Shown: in pieces, positions 26,037-35,096 of the stretch
Numbering within the stretch: the stretch's first letter is position 1
Layout: each line of letters begins with the position of its first letter
Assembly (NCBI GenBank): GCA_949291945.1
Contig: CASEXH010000005.1
Span: 84,395 to 148,394, forward strand
Direction of reading: 5' to 3'
DNA from: an uncultured Bacillota bacterium
Lineage (GTDB): Bacteria; Bacillota; Clostridia; Lachnospirales; Lachnospiraceae
Length of the DNA: 64,000 bases
Notes under the pieces: model-generated
Told to the model about the DNA's origin: nothing
What the model saw: only the letters and a program-made list of their open reading frames with translations
The model's database searches: none
Translations under genes and position numbers: made by a program

Positions 26037-28011
26037 GATACGTGTAGGATTTGCAGGAAATCCCAACTGCGGCAAGACCACCCTTTTCAACGCCTACACA
26101 GGGGCGAATCTGAAGGTGGCAAACTGGCCGGGAGTTACGGTGGAGAAAAAAGAGGGGGAGACCGAATATAAAGGCAGGAAAATGCGTCTGATCGATCTTC
26201 CGGGAATTTACAGTCTGACTTCCTATTCTATGGAAGAAAAGGTTTCCAGAAAGGTGATTCTGGGAGACGATGTGGATATTATCGTAGATGTGGTAGACGC
26301 TTCTGCCTTGGAGCGGAATCTGTACCTTACCCTTCAGCTTCTGGAGCTTGGAAAACCGGTGGTAGTGGCTTTGAATATGATGGATATCGTGGAAGAGCGG
26401 GGAATGGAGATTGATCTCCATCGTCTTCCGGAACTGCTGGGAAATATTCCGGTGGTGCCGGTATCTGCCAGAAAACGCACCGGATTGGACGTGCTTCTTC
26501 ATGCAGTGGAGCATCATTATGAAGAGCAGACTTCAGATCCCGTAGTGGAATATTCCCCGGAGATCGAGGAAAAGATCCGCAAAATCAGCGGCCGGATACA
26601 AAAACAGTATCCGGAAAGCAAAAATCTCCGGTGGCACAGCATTAAGATCCTGGAAAATGACGAGCAGATCATTGAGGAACAGCCGGTGGATATTTCGGAT
26701 ATTGCCGATAAAAATTATGAAAAACAGATCATTAATGAAAAGTACAGTTATATTGAAGAAATCATAGAGGAATGTGTATTCTATAAAGGAAACCGCCAGT
26801 CTATGACAGAAAAGGCAGACCGGGTCCTGACCCACCCTGTGGCGGGAGTTCCCGTGTTCCTGTGTATTATGGCTCTGGTATTTTTTCTGACCTTTACGGT
26901 GGGGGATGCCATTAAGGGCTGGTTTGAGATCGGACTGGACTGGGCCTTTGAAGCGGCCAGAACAGCGCTTACAGCCCTGGGCGCTTCCGCTTGGGTCTGT
27001 TCACTGGTGGTAGACGGGATCATGTCCGGTGTAGGAGGGATCCTCACCTTTCTTCCAAATATCTTTATCCTGTTTCTGGCCCTTGCTTTCCTGGAGGACA
27101 GCGGCTACATGGCCAGAGTGGCCTATGTTATGGACGGAATCATGGGAAAGGTAGGCCTTTCAGGAAAGGCGTTTCTGCCTATGGTGCTGGGCTTTGGCTG
27201 TACGGTGCCGGCGGTAATGGCTTCCAGAACTCTGGAAAATGAGGAGGACAGGAAGAAGACCATCCTTCTCACTCCATTTATGTCCTGCTCTGCAAGGCTT
27301 CCTATCTATGTCCTGTTTGCCAGCGTGTTTTTTGGGAAATATGCCATGATCGTAGCTTTTTCCCTATATGCTCTTGGACTGATTGTAGCGATTCTTCTGG
27401 CTCTGATCATCGGCAAGGTGTGGAAGACAGACACTAAAGTGCCTCTGTTAATCGAATTGCCGGATTATAAGGTGCCAAATCCAAGGACCATACGCATTTA
27501 TGTATGGGAAAAGGTAAAGGACTATCTGACTAAGGCAGGAACTACTATTTTCGTGGCTTCCATTGTGATCTGGTTTATCTTAAACTATAACTTCCAGGGT
27601 ATGACCAGTGATGTGACCACAAGCTTTGGCGCTATGATCGGTAAGGTCCTGGCTCCGGTACTGGGACCGGCGGGACTGGGAGCATGGCAGATCGTGGTGG
27701 CCCTGATCTCAGGACTTTCTGCAAAAGAAGTGGTCATTTCCAGCTTCTCAGTACTTTACGGAGTCAACAACATCAGTTCCCCGGAGGGGATGGCAACTCT
27801 TTCCGGCGCCCTGGGAGCCATTGGTTTTGGGCCTCTGAATGCCTATGCATTGATGGTGTTCTGTCTGTTATATACTCCCTGTGTGGCTACTCTTGCCACT
27901 ATCAGGAAGGAGACCCATTCTACCTCCTGGACCCTGAAAATGGTAGTATTCCAGCTGCTTCTGGCCTATGTGGCGGCAGTGCTGGTGTTTCAGATCGGAA
28001 GCCTTTTCTAA
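26026..28011 (+). CDS. feoB: Ferrous iron transporter FeoB
   Basis: A 661-residue inner-membrane Fe2+ transporter with a cytosolic G domain. G1 is GNPNCGKTTLFN (residues 9-20), G3 is DLPGIYSL, and G4 is ALNMMD. Gate and core membrane domains follow from about residue 270, with MVLGFGCTVPAVMASRTLE as the conserved channel segment. The length is near the family norm. It overlaps feoA. No small FeoC gene is seen after it. Confidence 0.96.
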   Translation: MKSEIRVGFAGNPNCGKTTLFNAYTGANLKVANWPGVTVEKKEGETEYKGRKMRLIDLPGIYSLTSYSMEEKVSRKVILGDDVDIIVDVVDASALERNLYLTLQLLELGKPVVVALNMMDIVEERGMEIDLHRLPELLGNIPVVPVSARKRTGLDVLLHAVEHHYEEQTSDPVVEYSPEIEEKIRKISGRIQKQYPESKNLRWHSIKILENDEQIIEEQPVDISDIADKNYEKQIINEKYSYIEEIIEECVFYKGNRQSMTEKADRVLTHPVAGVPVFLCIMALVFFLTFTVGDAIKGWFEIGLDWAFEAARTALTALGASAWVCSLVVDGIMSGVGGILTFLPNIFILFLALAFLEDSGYMARVAYVMDGIMGKVGLSGKAFLPMVLGFGCTVPAVMASRTLENEEDRKKTILLTPFMSCSARLPIYVLFASVFFGKYAMIVAFSLYALGLIVAILLALIIGKVWKTDTKVPLLIELPDYKVPNPRTIRIYVWEKVKDYLTKAGTTIFVASIVIWFILNYNFQGMTSDVTTSFGAMIGKVLAPVLGPAGLGAWQIVVALISGLSAKEVVISSFSVLYGVNNISSPEGMATLSGALGAIGFGPLNAYALMVFCLLYTPCVATLATIRKETHSTSWTLKMVVFQLLLAYVAAVLVFQIGSLF

Positions 28012-28032
28012 GTAAACAAAAGGAGAAAAAAC

Positions 28033-29763
28033 ATGGATATCCTGCTTGCGGCAGTAAACGCAAAATATATTCATACAAATCTGGCAGTCTACAGCCTTCG
28101 GGCTTACTGCCGGGAATTCTCCCGGAGGATCTCTCTGAGAGAATATACCATTAACCAGGAAAAAGACCAGATATTGAAAGACATATACCACAGAGCCCCC
28201 AGGGTTCTGTGTTTTTCCTGTTATATCTGGAACATTTCTTTTGTAAAAGAACTGATCCGGGACATTCACAAGATCCTGCCGGATACCATCATCTGGACAG
28301 GCGGCCCGGAGGTATCCTACGATCCGGAAAACTTTCTCCAGGAAATGCCGGAAGTCTTCGGTGTTATGCTGGGAGAAGGGGAGGAGACCTTCCGGAAATT
28401 GACGGAGTATTATTTAAATCAAAAAGAGGAAGAGGAATTATACAGGATTCCCGGGATCTGTTTTCGGAGAAATGAGGGAACAGTAAATTCCGGATTTCCG
28501 GATGTTCTGGACATGGATCGGCTGGTATTCCCTTATGAGGATCTTTCTTCCTTTTCTCACAAGATCCTTTATTACGAGAGCAGCAGGGGCTGCCCCTTTT
28601 CCTGCAGCTATTGTCTGTCTTCGGTGGATAAAAAGCTTCGGTTTAAAAGCCTGGATCTGGTAAAAAAGGAGTTGGAGATTTTTCTGGAGGCCAAAGTACC
28701 CCAGGTAAAATTTGTGGACAGAACCTTTAACTGCCGGGAGGATCATGCGCTGGAAATCTGGCGGTATATCCAGGATCATGACAATGGAGTGACCAACTTT
28801 CACTTTGAGATCGGCGCAGATCTTCTCACAGAAAAGGAAATCGCCCTGATCCGGACTATGCGTCCGGGACTGATCCAGCTGGAGATCGGCGTTCAGTCTA
28901 CCAATGAGAAGACTCTGAAAGAGATCCGCAGATATGCTTCCTTTGAGAAGATCGCCGCCAGGGTCCGGGCGGTCTATGAGGGAGGCAATATCCACCAGCA
29001 TCTGGACTTGATCGCCGGCCTTCCCTGGGAGGATTACAGCAGTTTTGCCAGATCCTTCAACCAGGTATACGCCCTGGCGCCCCAGCAGCTCCAGCTTGGT
29101 TTCCTGAAAGTGCTGAAGGGATCCTATATGTATGAGAAAGCCGGAGATTACGGCTGTATTTATAAAGAAAAGGAGCCCTATGAGGTTTTGAAGACCCGCT
29201 GGCTTTCCTACGGGGATATTATCCGGCTGAAAAGTGTAGAGGAAATGGTGGAGATCTATTATAACAGCGGACAGTTTTCCCACATTGTGGAAGCTGTGGT
29301 AAAGGAATTTCCTGATGCATTTACTTTTTATGAGGCTCTGGGAGCTTTTTATGAGGAGAAAGGTTATGATACCCTGTCTCATTCCAGGATCCGCAGATAT
29401 GAGATCTTTCTGGAGTTCCTGAAAGAAAGAGAAACGGACTGCCTGGATTTTTACAAGGAGCTGATGATCCTAGATCTTTACGCCAGAGAAAATATGAAGA
29501 CCAGACCTTCCTGGACGGCAAAAAGAGATCCTTATAAGGAGAAGATCCAGGCTTTTTACGAGAGAGAAAAAGAAAACCCCCGGTATCTTACCGGATATGA
29601 GAAATTTACTTCCAGGCAGATGGAGAAGATGACCCACCTGGAGATTTTTACCTGGAATGTGCTGGAAGGAAAAAAGGAGACAGGAGTTTATCCGGTGCTT
29701 TTTGATTATCAGAAGAGAAATCCTCTCACCAACGACGGACTGGCCTGTCTGGTGGAACTATAG
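28033..29763 (+). CDS. B12-binding-domain radical SAM protein (DUF4080)
   Basis: A 576-residue protein. Residues 1-150 form a cobalamin-binding-like domain (CFSCYIWNISFVKELI; WTGGPEVSYDPE). The radical SAM CxxxCxxC is in SSRGCPFSCSYCLSSVD near residue 194. The C-terminal region corresponds to DUF4080. Such enzymes use S-adenosylmethionine radicals, but the reaction of this group is not known to me. AAAAGGAGAAAAAAC precedes the ATG. The nth gene follows 15 bases later, so the genes probably form an operon. Confidence 0.9.
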   Translation: MDILLAAVNAKYIHTNLAVYSLRAYCREFSRRISLREYTINQEKDQILKDIYHRAPRVLCFSCYIWNISFVKELIRDIHKILPDTIIWTGGPEVSYDPENFLQEMPEVFGVMLGEGEETFRKLTEYYLNQKEEEELYRIPGICFRRNEGTVNSGFPDVLDMDRLVFPYEDLSSFSHKILYYESSRGCPFSCSYCLSSVDKKLRFKSLDLVKKELEIFLEAKVPQVKFVDRTFNCREDHALEIWRYIQDHDNGVTNFHFEIGADLLTEKEIALIRTMRPGLIQLEIGVQSTNEKTLKEIRRYASFEKIAARVRAVYEGGNIHQHLDLIAGLPWEDYSSFARSFNQVYALAPQQLQLGFLKVLKGSYMYEKAGDYGCIYKEKEPYEVLKTRWLSYGDIIRLKSVEEMVEIYYNSGQFSHIVEAVVKEFPDAFTFYEALGAFYEEKGYDTLSHSRIRRYEIFLEFLKERETDCLDFYKELMILDLYARENMKTRPSWTAKRDPYKEKIQAFYEREKENPRYLTGYEKFTSRQMEKMTHLEIFTWNVLEGKKETGVYPVLFDYQKRNPLTNDGLACLVEL

Positions 29764-29777
29764 AAAGCAGGTGAAAA

Positions 29778-30434
29778 ATGGCTTCAAAAAGAACGAAAGA
29801 GATCCTGGAAAAACTGGACCAGGTTTATACCAGAGAATATAAATGTTATCTGAATTATGAGACCCCGGAACAGCTTCTGGTGGCCACTATGCTCAGCGCC
29901 CAGTGCACCGACGCCCGGGTAAATATTGTAACCAAAGATCTGTTTAGGAAGTATCCGGATATGGAGGCTTTTGCAAAAGCGGATCTGAAAGAGCTGGAGC
30001 AGGATATCAAGCCTACAGGTTTTTATCACAACAAGGCGAAGAATATCATCGGCTGCGCCAGGAAGATCTGCCTGGAATTCGGCGGGAAAGTACCCCAAAG
30101 CCTGGAGGAGCTGGTAAGCCTTCCCGGAGTGGGAAGAAAAACCGCCAATGTGATCCGGGGGAATATTTTCCATGAACCCAGCGTGGTAGTAGACACCCAT
30201 GTGAAAAGGATTTCCAGACGGCTGGGTCTTACGAAAGAAACTGATCCGGAAAAAATCGAACTGGACCTGATGAAGGTGCTTCCAAAAGATCACTGGATCC
30301 TTTATAATATCCAGATCATCACCTTTGGCCGTCAGATCTGCTTTGCCAGATCGCCCAAATGTGAGGAGTGTTTTCTGACAAAATACTGTACAGATTATAA
30401 GAATCTTCATCAAACGAAGAAAAGCGGGAAATAA
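29778..30434 (+). CDS. nth: Endonuclease III
   Basis: A DNA glycosylase/AP lyase removing oxidised pyrimidines. 218 residues. The helix-hairpin-helix LPGVGRKTANVIRGN carries the catalytic lysine, and the aspartate lies in VVVDTHVKRISRRLGL. The C-terminal 4Fe-4S cluster is bound by CFARSPKCEECFLTKYC. An exonuclease gene starts 3 bases later. Confidence 0.96.
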   Translation: MASKRTKEILEKLDQVYTREYKCYLNYETPEQLLVATMLSAQCTDARVNIVTKDLFRKYPDMEAFAKADLKELEQDIKPTGFYHNKAKNIIGCARKICLEFGGKVPQSLEELVSLPGVGRKTANVIRGNIFHEPSVVVDTHVKRISRRLGLTKETDPEKIELDLMKVLPKDHWILYNIQIITFGRQICFARSPKCEECFLTKYCTDYKNLHQTKKSGK

Positions 30435-30436
30435 CT

Positions 30437-31147
30437 ATGAGAGAATATGTATCTCTGGACCTGGAGACTACAGGTCTGGAACCAAAGAAGGACAGAATCA
30501 TTGAAATCGGAGCGGCAAAGATCAGAGACGGGGAGGTACAGGAAACCTACAGTCTTTTGGTGGATCCCCGGATAAAGATCCCGGAAAGGATCACAGACCT
30601 TACCGGGATCAATAACCAGATGGTAGAAGGACAGCCCTTTGTGGAGGAGGCAGTGGGAGGACTGCTGGAATTCTGCGAAGAACTGCCTCTTCTGGGACAT
30701 AATCTGATGTTTGACTACAGTTTTGTAAAGCACAGTGCAGTGAATATGGGGTTGACCTTTGAAAAACAGGGAATGGATACTTTAAAGATCGCCAGGGTAC
30801 TTCTCCCGGATCTGGAGAGCAGAAGTCTTCAGAGCCTGCGGCAGTATTATCAGATCCCCCAGCAGGAGGCCCACAGAGCTCTGGAAGATGCCCTCACTAC
30901 TTTCCGCCTTTATGAAAGACTGCGGACAGAGTTTGAGGAGAGATCTCCGGAACTGTTTGAACCTAAAACCCTTATCTGTAAAGCAAAACGCCAGAGTCCC
31001 ATCACCCCGGCGCAAAAACGTTACTTGCAGGATCTGGTAAAATATCATAGAATAAACCTTGATGTAGAGCCGGAGAGTTTGACAAAAAACGAAGCTTCCC
31101 GGCTGATCGACAGGATTTTGGGAACCTTTGGAAGGATTGTGAGGTAG
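30437..31147 (+). CDS. DEDDh 3'-5' exonuclease (DNA polymerase III epsilon-like)
   Basis: A 236-residue exonuclease. Exo I is SLDLETTGLEPKKDRIIEIG, exo II is GHNLMFDYSF, and exo III is AHRALEDALTTFRLYE with the DEDDh histidine. The C-terminal 60 residues are extra and basic (AKRQSPITPAQKRYLQDL), a possible nucleic-acid-binding tail. It is likely co-transcribed with nth and could take part in repair, but its exact role is not fixed. Confidence 0.88.
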   Translation: MREYVSLDLETTGLEPKKDRIIEIGAAKIRDGEVQETYSLLVDPRIKIPERITDLTGINNQMVEGQPFVEEAVGGLLEFCEELPLLGHNLMFDYSFVKHSAVNMGLTFEKQGMDTLKIARVLLPDLESRSLQSLRQYYQIPQQEAHRALEDALTTFRLYERLRTEFEERSPELFEPKTLICKAKRQSPITPAQKRYLQDLVKYHRINLDVEPESLTKNEASRLIDRILGTFGRIVR

Positions 31148-31152
31148 AGAAT

Positions 31153-31257
31153 ATGAGAAACAGAAAAGACTCAAAAAGACAGCGGATCTTTGCCGCAGTA
31201 TTGGCAGTAATCATTGTACTGGCTATGGTCGTGCCTCTGGCAGCATATGCGTTATAA
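31153..31257 (+). CDS. Small single-pass membrane peptide (34 residues)
   Basis: Starts MRNRKDSKRQRIFAAVLAV and ends with a hydrophobic helix of about 20 residues, so it is a basic-N-terminus, single-pass membrane peptide. It begins 5 bases after the exonuclease stop, with AGGTAGAG upstream. It is too short for normal gene finders. The function is unknown. Its compact place inside an operon argues that it is real. Confidence 0.65.
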   Translation: MRNRKDSKRQRIFAAVLAVIIVLAMVVPLAAYAL

Positions 31258-31293
31258 GAGAAAGCAATGGGGCCTAGATCGGAGGTTTGGAAG

Positions 31294-32280
31294 ATGAAAA
31301 TTGGAAAATTACCGGAACCTATGCTGATACGTTCCGTTTTGAAAGAAGTAGAACACAGAAGAGACGAGGTGCTGGTAGGCCCTGCAGTAGGTCAGGACTG
31401 TGCGGTAGTAGAGCTGGGAGAAGGAGAGGTCTTTGTCCTTTCTTCAGATCCCATAACAGGTACTACCAAGGATATCGGCAGGCACAGCGTTCATATAACC
31501 GCCAATGACCTGGCGGCTTCCGGCGCAGATCCTCTGGGGATCATGCTGACCATTCTCCTTACGCCAGATACCCAGGAGGGAGAACTGAAAGAAATGATGC
31601 GGGGGGTGGAAAGCGCCTGCAAGGAGCTGAACATGGAAGTTATGGGCGGCCATACAGAGATTACCCAGGTGGTAAAACAGCCTCTGATCTCTCTTACGGG
31701 AGTTGGAAAAATGAAGAAGGAAAAGATCCTTACCACGGCATCGGTAAAGCCTGGACAGGATATCCTGATCACCAAATGGATTGGCCTGGAAGGAACTTCC
31801 GTGGCAGCTAAAGAAAAAGAAGAGGAGCTTTTAAAGAAGTTTGCCCCCTCCTTTGTGGAGACAGCCAAGGATTTTGACCAGTACCTGTCTGTGGTCCCTG
31901 AGGCGAAGATCGCCAGGGACTGGAATATTTCCGCTATGCATGATATTACAGAAGGGGGTGTTTTTGGCGCTCTCTGGGAAATGGGAAGCGGTTCCGGGGT
32001 GGGACTGGATATTGATCTGAAGAAGATCCCCATCCGGCAGGAGACTGTGGAGGTCTGCGAGGCTTTGGGGCTGAATCCCTATATCCTTATGTCCAGCGGT
32101 TCTATGATGATCGCTGCAGATGACGGATACGGCCTGGCAGAAAAGCTGAAACAGGCAGGGATCCCTGCTTCTGTAGTGGGAAAAGCCACTGAGGGAAAAG
32201 ACCGGATTTTAAGAAATGGAGAAGATACCAGATATCTGGATAAACCTCAGAGTGATGAACTGTACAAAATCTATCAGTAA
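31294..32280 (+). CDS. AIR-synthase-related protein (HypE/ThiL-like fold)
   Basis: About 328 residues with the PurM N- and C-terminal domains. Features include QDCAVVELGEGEVFVLSSDPITG (ATP and metal site), HITANDLAASGADPLGIM, and GGHTEIT. The family includes hydrogenase maturation factor HypE and thiamine-phosphate kinase, but no hyp or thi genes are adjacent and HypE's C-terminal cysteine is absent. The actual substrate is therefore unknown. Start chosen at 31294 (MKIGKLPEP) after GGAGGTTTGG; an in-frame ATG at 31267 is less likely. Confidence 0.82.
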   Translation: MKIGKLPEPMLIRSVLKEVEHRRDEVLVGPAVGQDCAVVELGEGEVFVLSSDPITGTTKDIGRHSVHITANDLAASGADPLGIMLTILLTPDTQEGELKEMMRGVESACKELNMEVMGGHTEITQVVKQPLISLTGVGKMKKEKILTTASVKPGQDILITKWIGLEGTSVAAKEKEEELLKKFAPSFVETAKDFDQYLSVVPEAKIARDWNISAMHDITEGGVFGALWEMGSGSGVGLDIDLKKIPIRQETVEVCEALGLNPYILMSSGSMMIAADDGYGLAEKLKQAGIPASVVGKATEGKDRILRNGEDTRYLDKPQSDELYKIYQ

Positions 32281-32294
32281 CAGAGGAAGAGAAA

Positions 32295-32795
32295 ATGGCA
32301 AAGCTGAATATTGTATTATATGAGCCGGAGATCCCTTCAAATACGGGAAATATCGGAAGAACCTGTGTGGCTACAGGAACCCGGCTCCACCTTATCGAGC
32401 CTTTGGGATTCAAATTGAATGAAAAGGCGATTAAGAGAGCGGGGATGGATTACTGGAAGGATCTGGATGTGACCACTTATCTGAATTACCAGGATTTCCT
32501 GGAGAAAAATCCCGGGGCAAAGATCTACATGGCTACTACCAAGGCCCCACAGGTCTACACAGAGGTCCATTATGAAGAAGACTGCTATATCATGTTCGGA
32601 AAGGAAAGCGCCGGGATCCCCGAGGAGATCCTGCTGGAGAACCAGAAGACGGCAATACGGATTCCCATGATCGGAGACATCCGTTCTCTGAATCTGAGCA
32701 ATTCCGTCGCCATCGTTCTTTACGAGGCCCTGCGGCAGAATCATTTTGATCACATGCAGTTAGAAGGACACCTGACAAAATATCAGTGGAAATAA
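32295..32795 (+). CDS. trmL: tRNA (cytidine(34)-2'-O)-methyltransferase TrmL
   Basis: A 166-residue SPOUT methyltransferase modifying the wobble base of tRNA-Leu. Family segments are NIVLYEPEIPSNTGNIGRTC at the N terminus, MFGKESAGIPEEIL, and the trefoil-knot motif IPMIGDIRSLNLSNSVAIVLYE. The length matches the family. It ends where a long inverted repeat begins. Confidence 0.95.
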   Translation: MAKLNIVLYEPEIPSNTGNIGRTCVATGTRLHLIEPLGFKLNEKAIKRAGMDYWKDLDVTTYLNYQDFLEKNPGAKIYMATTKAPQVYTEVHYEEDCYIMFGKESAGIPEEILLENQKTAIRIPMIGDIRSLNLSNSVAIVLYEALRQNHFDHMQLEGHLTKYQWK

Positions 32796-32957
32796 ATAAT
32801 GGGGACTGTCCTATGGAACAGAAACCGAGAATATTTATACATTTTCTTGCTCAGTCTGCGCTGCTTTGAGCTTATGGTCTCAAAGCCGTGCTCGACAAAT
32901 TCGCATAAAATGTATAAATATTCCTGGTATATGTTCCATAGGACAGTCCCTTATTTT
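32796..32957. repeat. MITE-like long inverted repeat
   Basis: About 50-base arms face each other: both contain GGGACTGTCCTATGGAACA and AATATTTATACATTTT in mirrored order. A smaller hairpin (GCTTTGAG / CTCAAAGC) lies in the middle. The element fills the gap between convergent trmL and the histidine kinase. It carries no gene, and ORFs seen through it are spurious. It is probably a non-autonomous element or dispersed repeat and could also terminate both genes. Confidence 0.85.
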
Positions 32958-32962
32958 TTGTG

Positions 32963-34384
32963 TCAGGATTCTTTCTCGGGGCTTTTTGCCAGGGTGAAGA
33001 TAAATTCTGTGCCCACCCCTTCCGTACTGATTACATTGATATTCTGCTTGTGGGCATTGATGATCTCTTTTACGATAGAGAGCCCCAGGCCTGTGCCTTT
33101 CCGGTCTTTTCCTCTGGAAGAATCAATCTTGTAGAAACGGTCCCAGATCTTTGGAAGATTGGCTTTGGCGATCCCGCAGCCCGTATCTTTTACAGAAACG
33201 AAGACAGTTTCGTGCTTCAGAGAAGATTCAATCTTGATTACAGAATCCTCCGGACTGAACTTAATGGCGTTGTCAATCAGATTGTAAAGTACCTGCTGGA
33301 TCTGAACCATATCTGCATGGACAAAGAGAGTCTGTCCTGTGAGAAGCAGCTCAATGGAGATCCTTCGGTCTCTGCAGGTTCCCTCAAAGGTAGCGGCAGT
33401 GGTTTTGATCACATTATTGATATCAAAATCCGAGTAATCCAGATGACGCCCTTTCTGATCCAGGTTATTCAGAGTCAGAAGACTTTCTGTCAGCTTATAA
33501 AGCCGGTCTGTCTCAAACACTACGATCTTCAGGTATTTTTCCTGGAGTTCGGGAGGAATGGTCCCGTCCAGGATGGCTTCTGTGTACCCTTTGATAGAGG
33601 TCAGAGGGGAACGGAAGTCGTGGGAAACATTAGCAATAAATTTCCGCTGATAGCTGCCGGTCATATCCAGCTCGTCGGACATATAATTCAGAGTCAGGGC
33701 CAGATAGCCCAGCTCGTCCTCTTTGTCCAGAGGTATGTTGTATTTCAGATTCCCGGAGGCAAAGGCGTCTGCCCCCTGGATGATCTTTTTCAGAGGCCGG
33801 TAGATCATAAAGGAAAATACCGGAATGATCAGGGCCAGCACGGCTAGAAAAATAAAAAACAAAATATAGATGATATTCAGGATATCATCCCGCTCTCCAT
33901 ATATCACAGACATGGGAAGGTGGATGGCAACATACCCTTCCACTCGCATATTTACAGTGACCGGTACCATGACGCTTAATTGTTCTTGGGAAAATTCATT
34001 AAAGAAATAGCCGGTCTGGTAATAAGAACCGCTGGCGGTCCCGGGATCGAAGTCTTCGATCATGGGGTAGTCTTCTGTATACATGGGCTCTGCAGTATTC
34101 ATCAGGATCTCTCCCTGGGAACTGATCAGCCAGATAGAACAGTCCTGATAAGAGGCCACTGTGCACAGATTCTGGTAAGTGTCTTCCGGGGAGAGTGTTT
34201 CCCGGTAATATTTTGTAGCTCTGTTAGAGGCAATATCCGTGGCTTCCCGGTAAAGCTGATTGCTGTATACGGATTCTACATGGTGTTCCGCCATGGAACT
34301 GCCTACAAGGGCCACGATGAAAAAGCCGATGAAACCCAGTATAAAAAATGCCAGGACAAATTTTATATACAGGTATTTTTTCAT
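32963..34384 (-). CDS. Sensor histidine kinase with HAMP domain
   Basis: 473 residues. Two membrane helices (about 9-31 and 165-190) flank an extracytoplasmic sensor. HAMP follows, then the phospho-acceptor histidine in NVSHDFRSPLTSIKGYTEA. ATPase boxes are LYNLIDNAIKFSPE (N), KDTGCGIAK (G1) and KGTGLGLSIVKEI (G2). Its start overlaps the response regulator stop by 4 bases, so the two are a partner pair. The signal is unknown. Confidence 0.95.
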   Translation of the reverse strand: MKKYLYIKFVLAFFILGFIGFFIVALVGSSMAEHHVESVYSNQLYREATDIASNRATKYYRETLSPEDTYQNLCTVASYQDCSIWLISSQGEILMNTAEPMYTEDYPMIEDFDPGTASGSYYQTGYFFNEFSQEQLSVMVPVTVNMRVEGYVAIHLPMSVIYGERDDILNIIYILFFIFLAVLALIIPVFSFMIYRPLKKIIQGADAFASGNLKYNIPLDKEDELGYLALTLNYMSDELDMTGSYQRKFIANVSHDFRSPLTSIKGYTEAILDGTIPPELQEKYLKIVVFETDRLYKLTESLLTLNNLDQKGRHLDYSDFDINNVIKTTAATFEGTCRDRRISIELLLTGQTLFVHADMVQIQQVLYNLIDNAIKFSPEDSVIKIESSLKHETVFVSVKDTGCGIAKANLPKIWDRFYKIDSSRGKDRKGTGLGLSIVKEIINAHKQNINVISTEGVGTEFIFTLAKSPEKES

Positions 34385-35085
34385 CTGTTCTTTACCTCAA
34401 ATTTGTAGCCGATTCCCCAGACCGTGGCAATAGACCAGGCCGGGTGGTCTTTGATCTTTTCCCTGAGACGCTTGATATGTACGTCTACAGTTCTGGTATC
34501 TCCGATGTATTCATAGCCCCAGATATGGTCCAAAAGCTGCTCTCTGGTAAACACCTGGTTGGGAGAGGAAGCAAGGAAATAAAGGAGTTCCAGTTCTTTT
34601 GGCGGCATATCGATTTGATTTCCGTAATAGATTACCGAGTAATTGGTCAGATTAATGGCCAGATCCGGATATTCCACGTATTTTCCCGCAGGTTGGGTGG
34701 CCGGCGCCACTGTAGGCTGATACCTGCGGAGTACCGCTTTTACCCTGGCAACCAGCTCTTTGGAATCAAAGGGCTTGATCATATAGTCGTCTGCCCCCAG
34801 TTCAAGCCCCAGGACCTTATCGAAGACCTCTCCTTTGGCAGAGAGCATGATAATGGGCACATTAGATTTGTGCCGGATTTCCCGGCATACCTGATAACCG
34901 TCCATACCTGGGAGCATCAGATCCAGCAGGATCAGATTAGGTGCAAAGGAGGTGAAGGCTTTCAGGGCTTCTTCCCCGTCATTTACGATTTTGGTGTCAT
35001 AGCATTCCTTTGTAAGATACAGAGAGATCAGCTCTGCAATATTGTTGTCATCATCTACAATGAGTATTTTCTGTTTTACAGCCAT
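34381..35085 (-). CDS. OmpR-family response regulator
   Basis: 234 residues. The receiver domain has the phospho-acceptor aspartate in APNLILLDLMLPGMDGYQV (near 52) and the lysine in DDYMIKPFD. The C-terminal winged helix includes TRTVDVHIKRLREKI and IATVWGIGYKFE. It lies between mutS2 (11 bases upstream) and the histidine kinase (4-base overlap), all on the minus strand, suggesting one operon. Confidence 0.96.
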   Translation of the reverse strand: MAVKQKILIVDDDNNIAELISLYLTKECYDTKIVNDGEEALKAFTSFAPNLILLDLMLPGMDGYQVCREIRHKSNVPIIMLSAKGEVFDKVLGLELGADDYMIKPFDSKELVARVKAVLRRYQPTVAPATQPAGKYVEYPDLAINLTNYSVIYYGNQIDMPPKELELLYFLASSPNQVFTREQLLDHIWGYEYIGDTRTVDVHIKRLREKIKDHPAWSIATVWGIGYKFEVKNR

Positions 35086-35096
35086 GTATATCCCCC

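Noticed and set aside
32799..33847. Plus-strand ORFs of 111 and 295 residues
   Set aside because: They cross the inverted-repeat element and the antisense of the histidine kinase, which has all its motifs on the minus strand.
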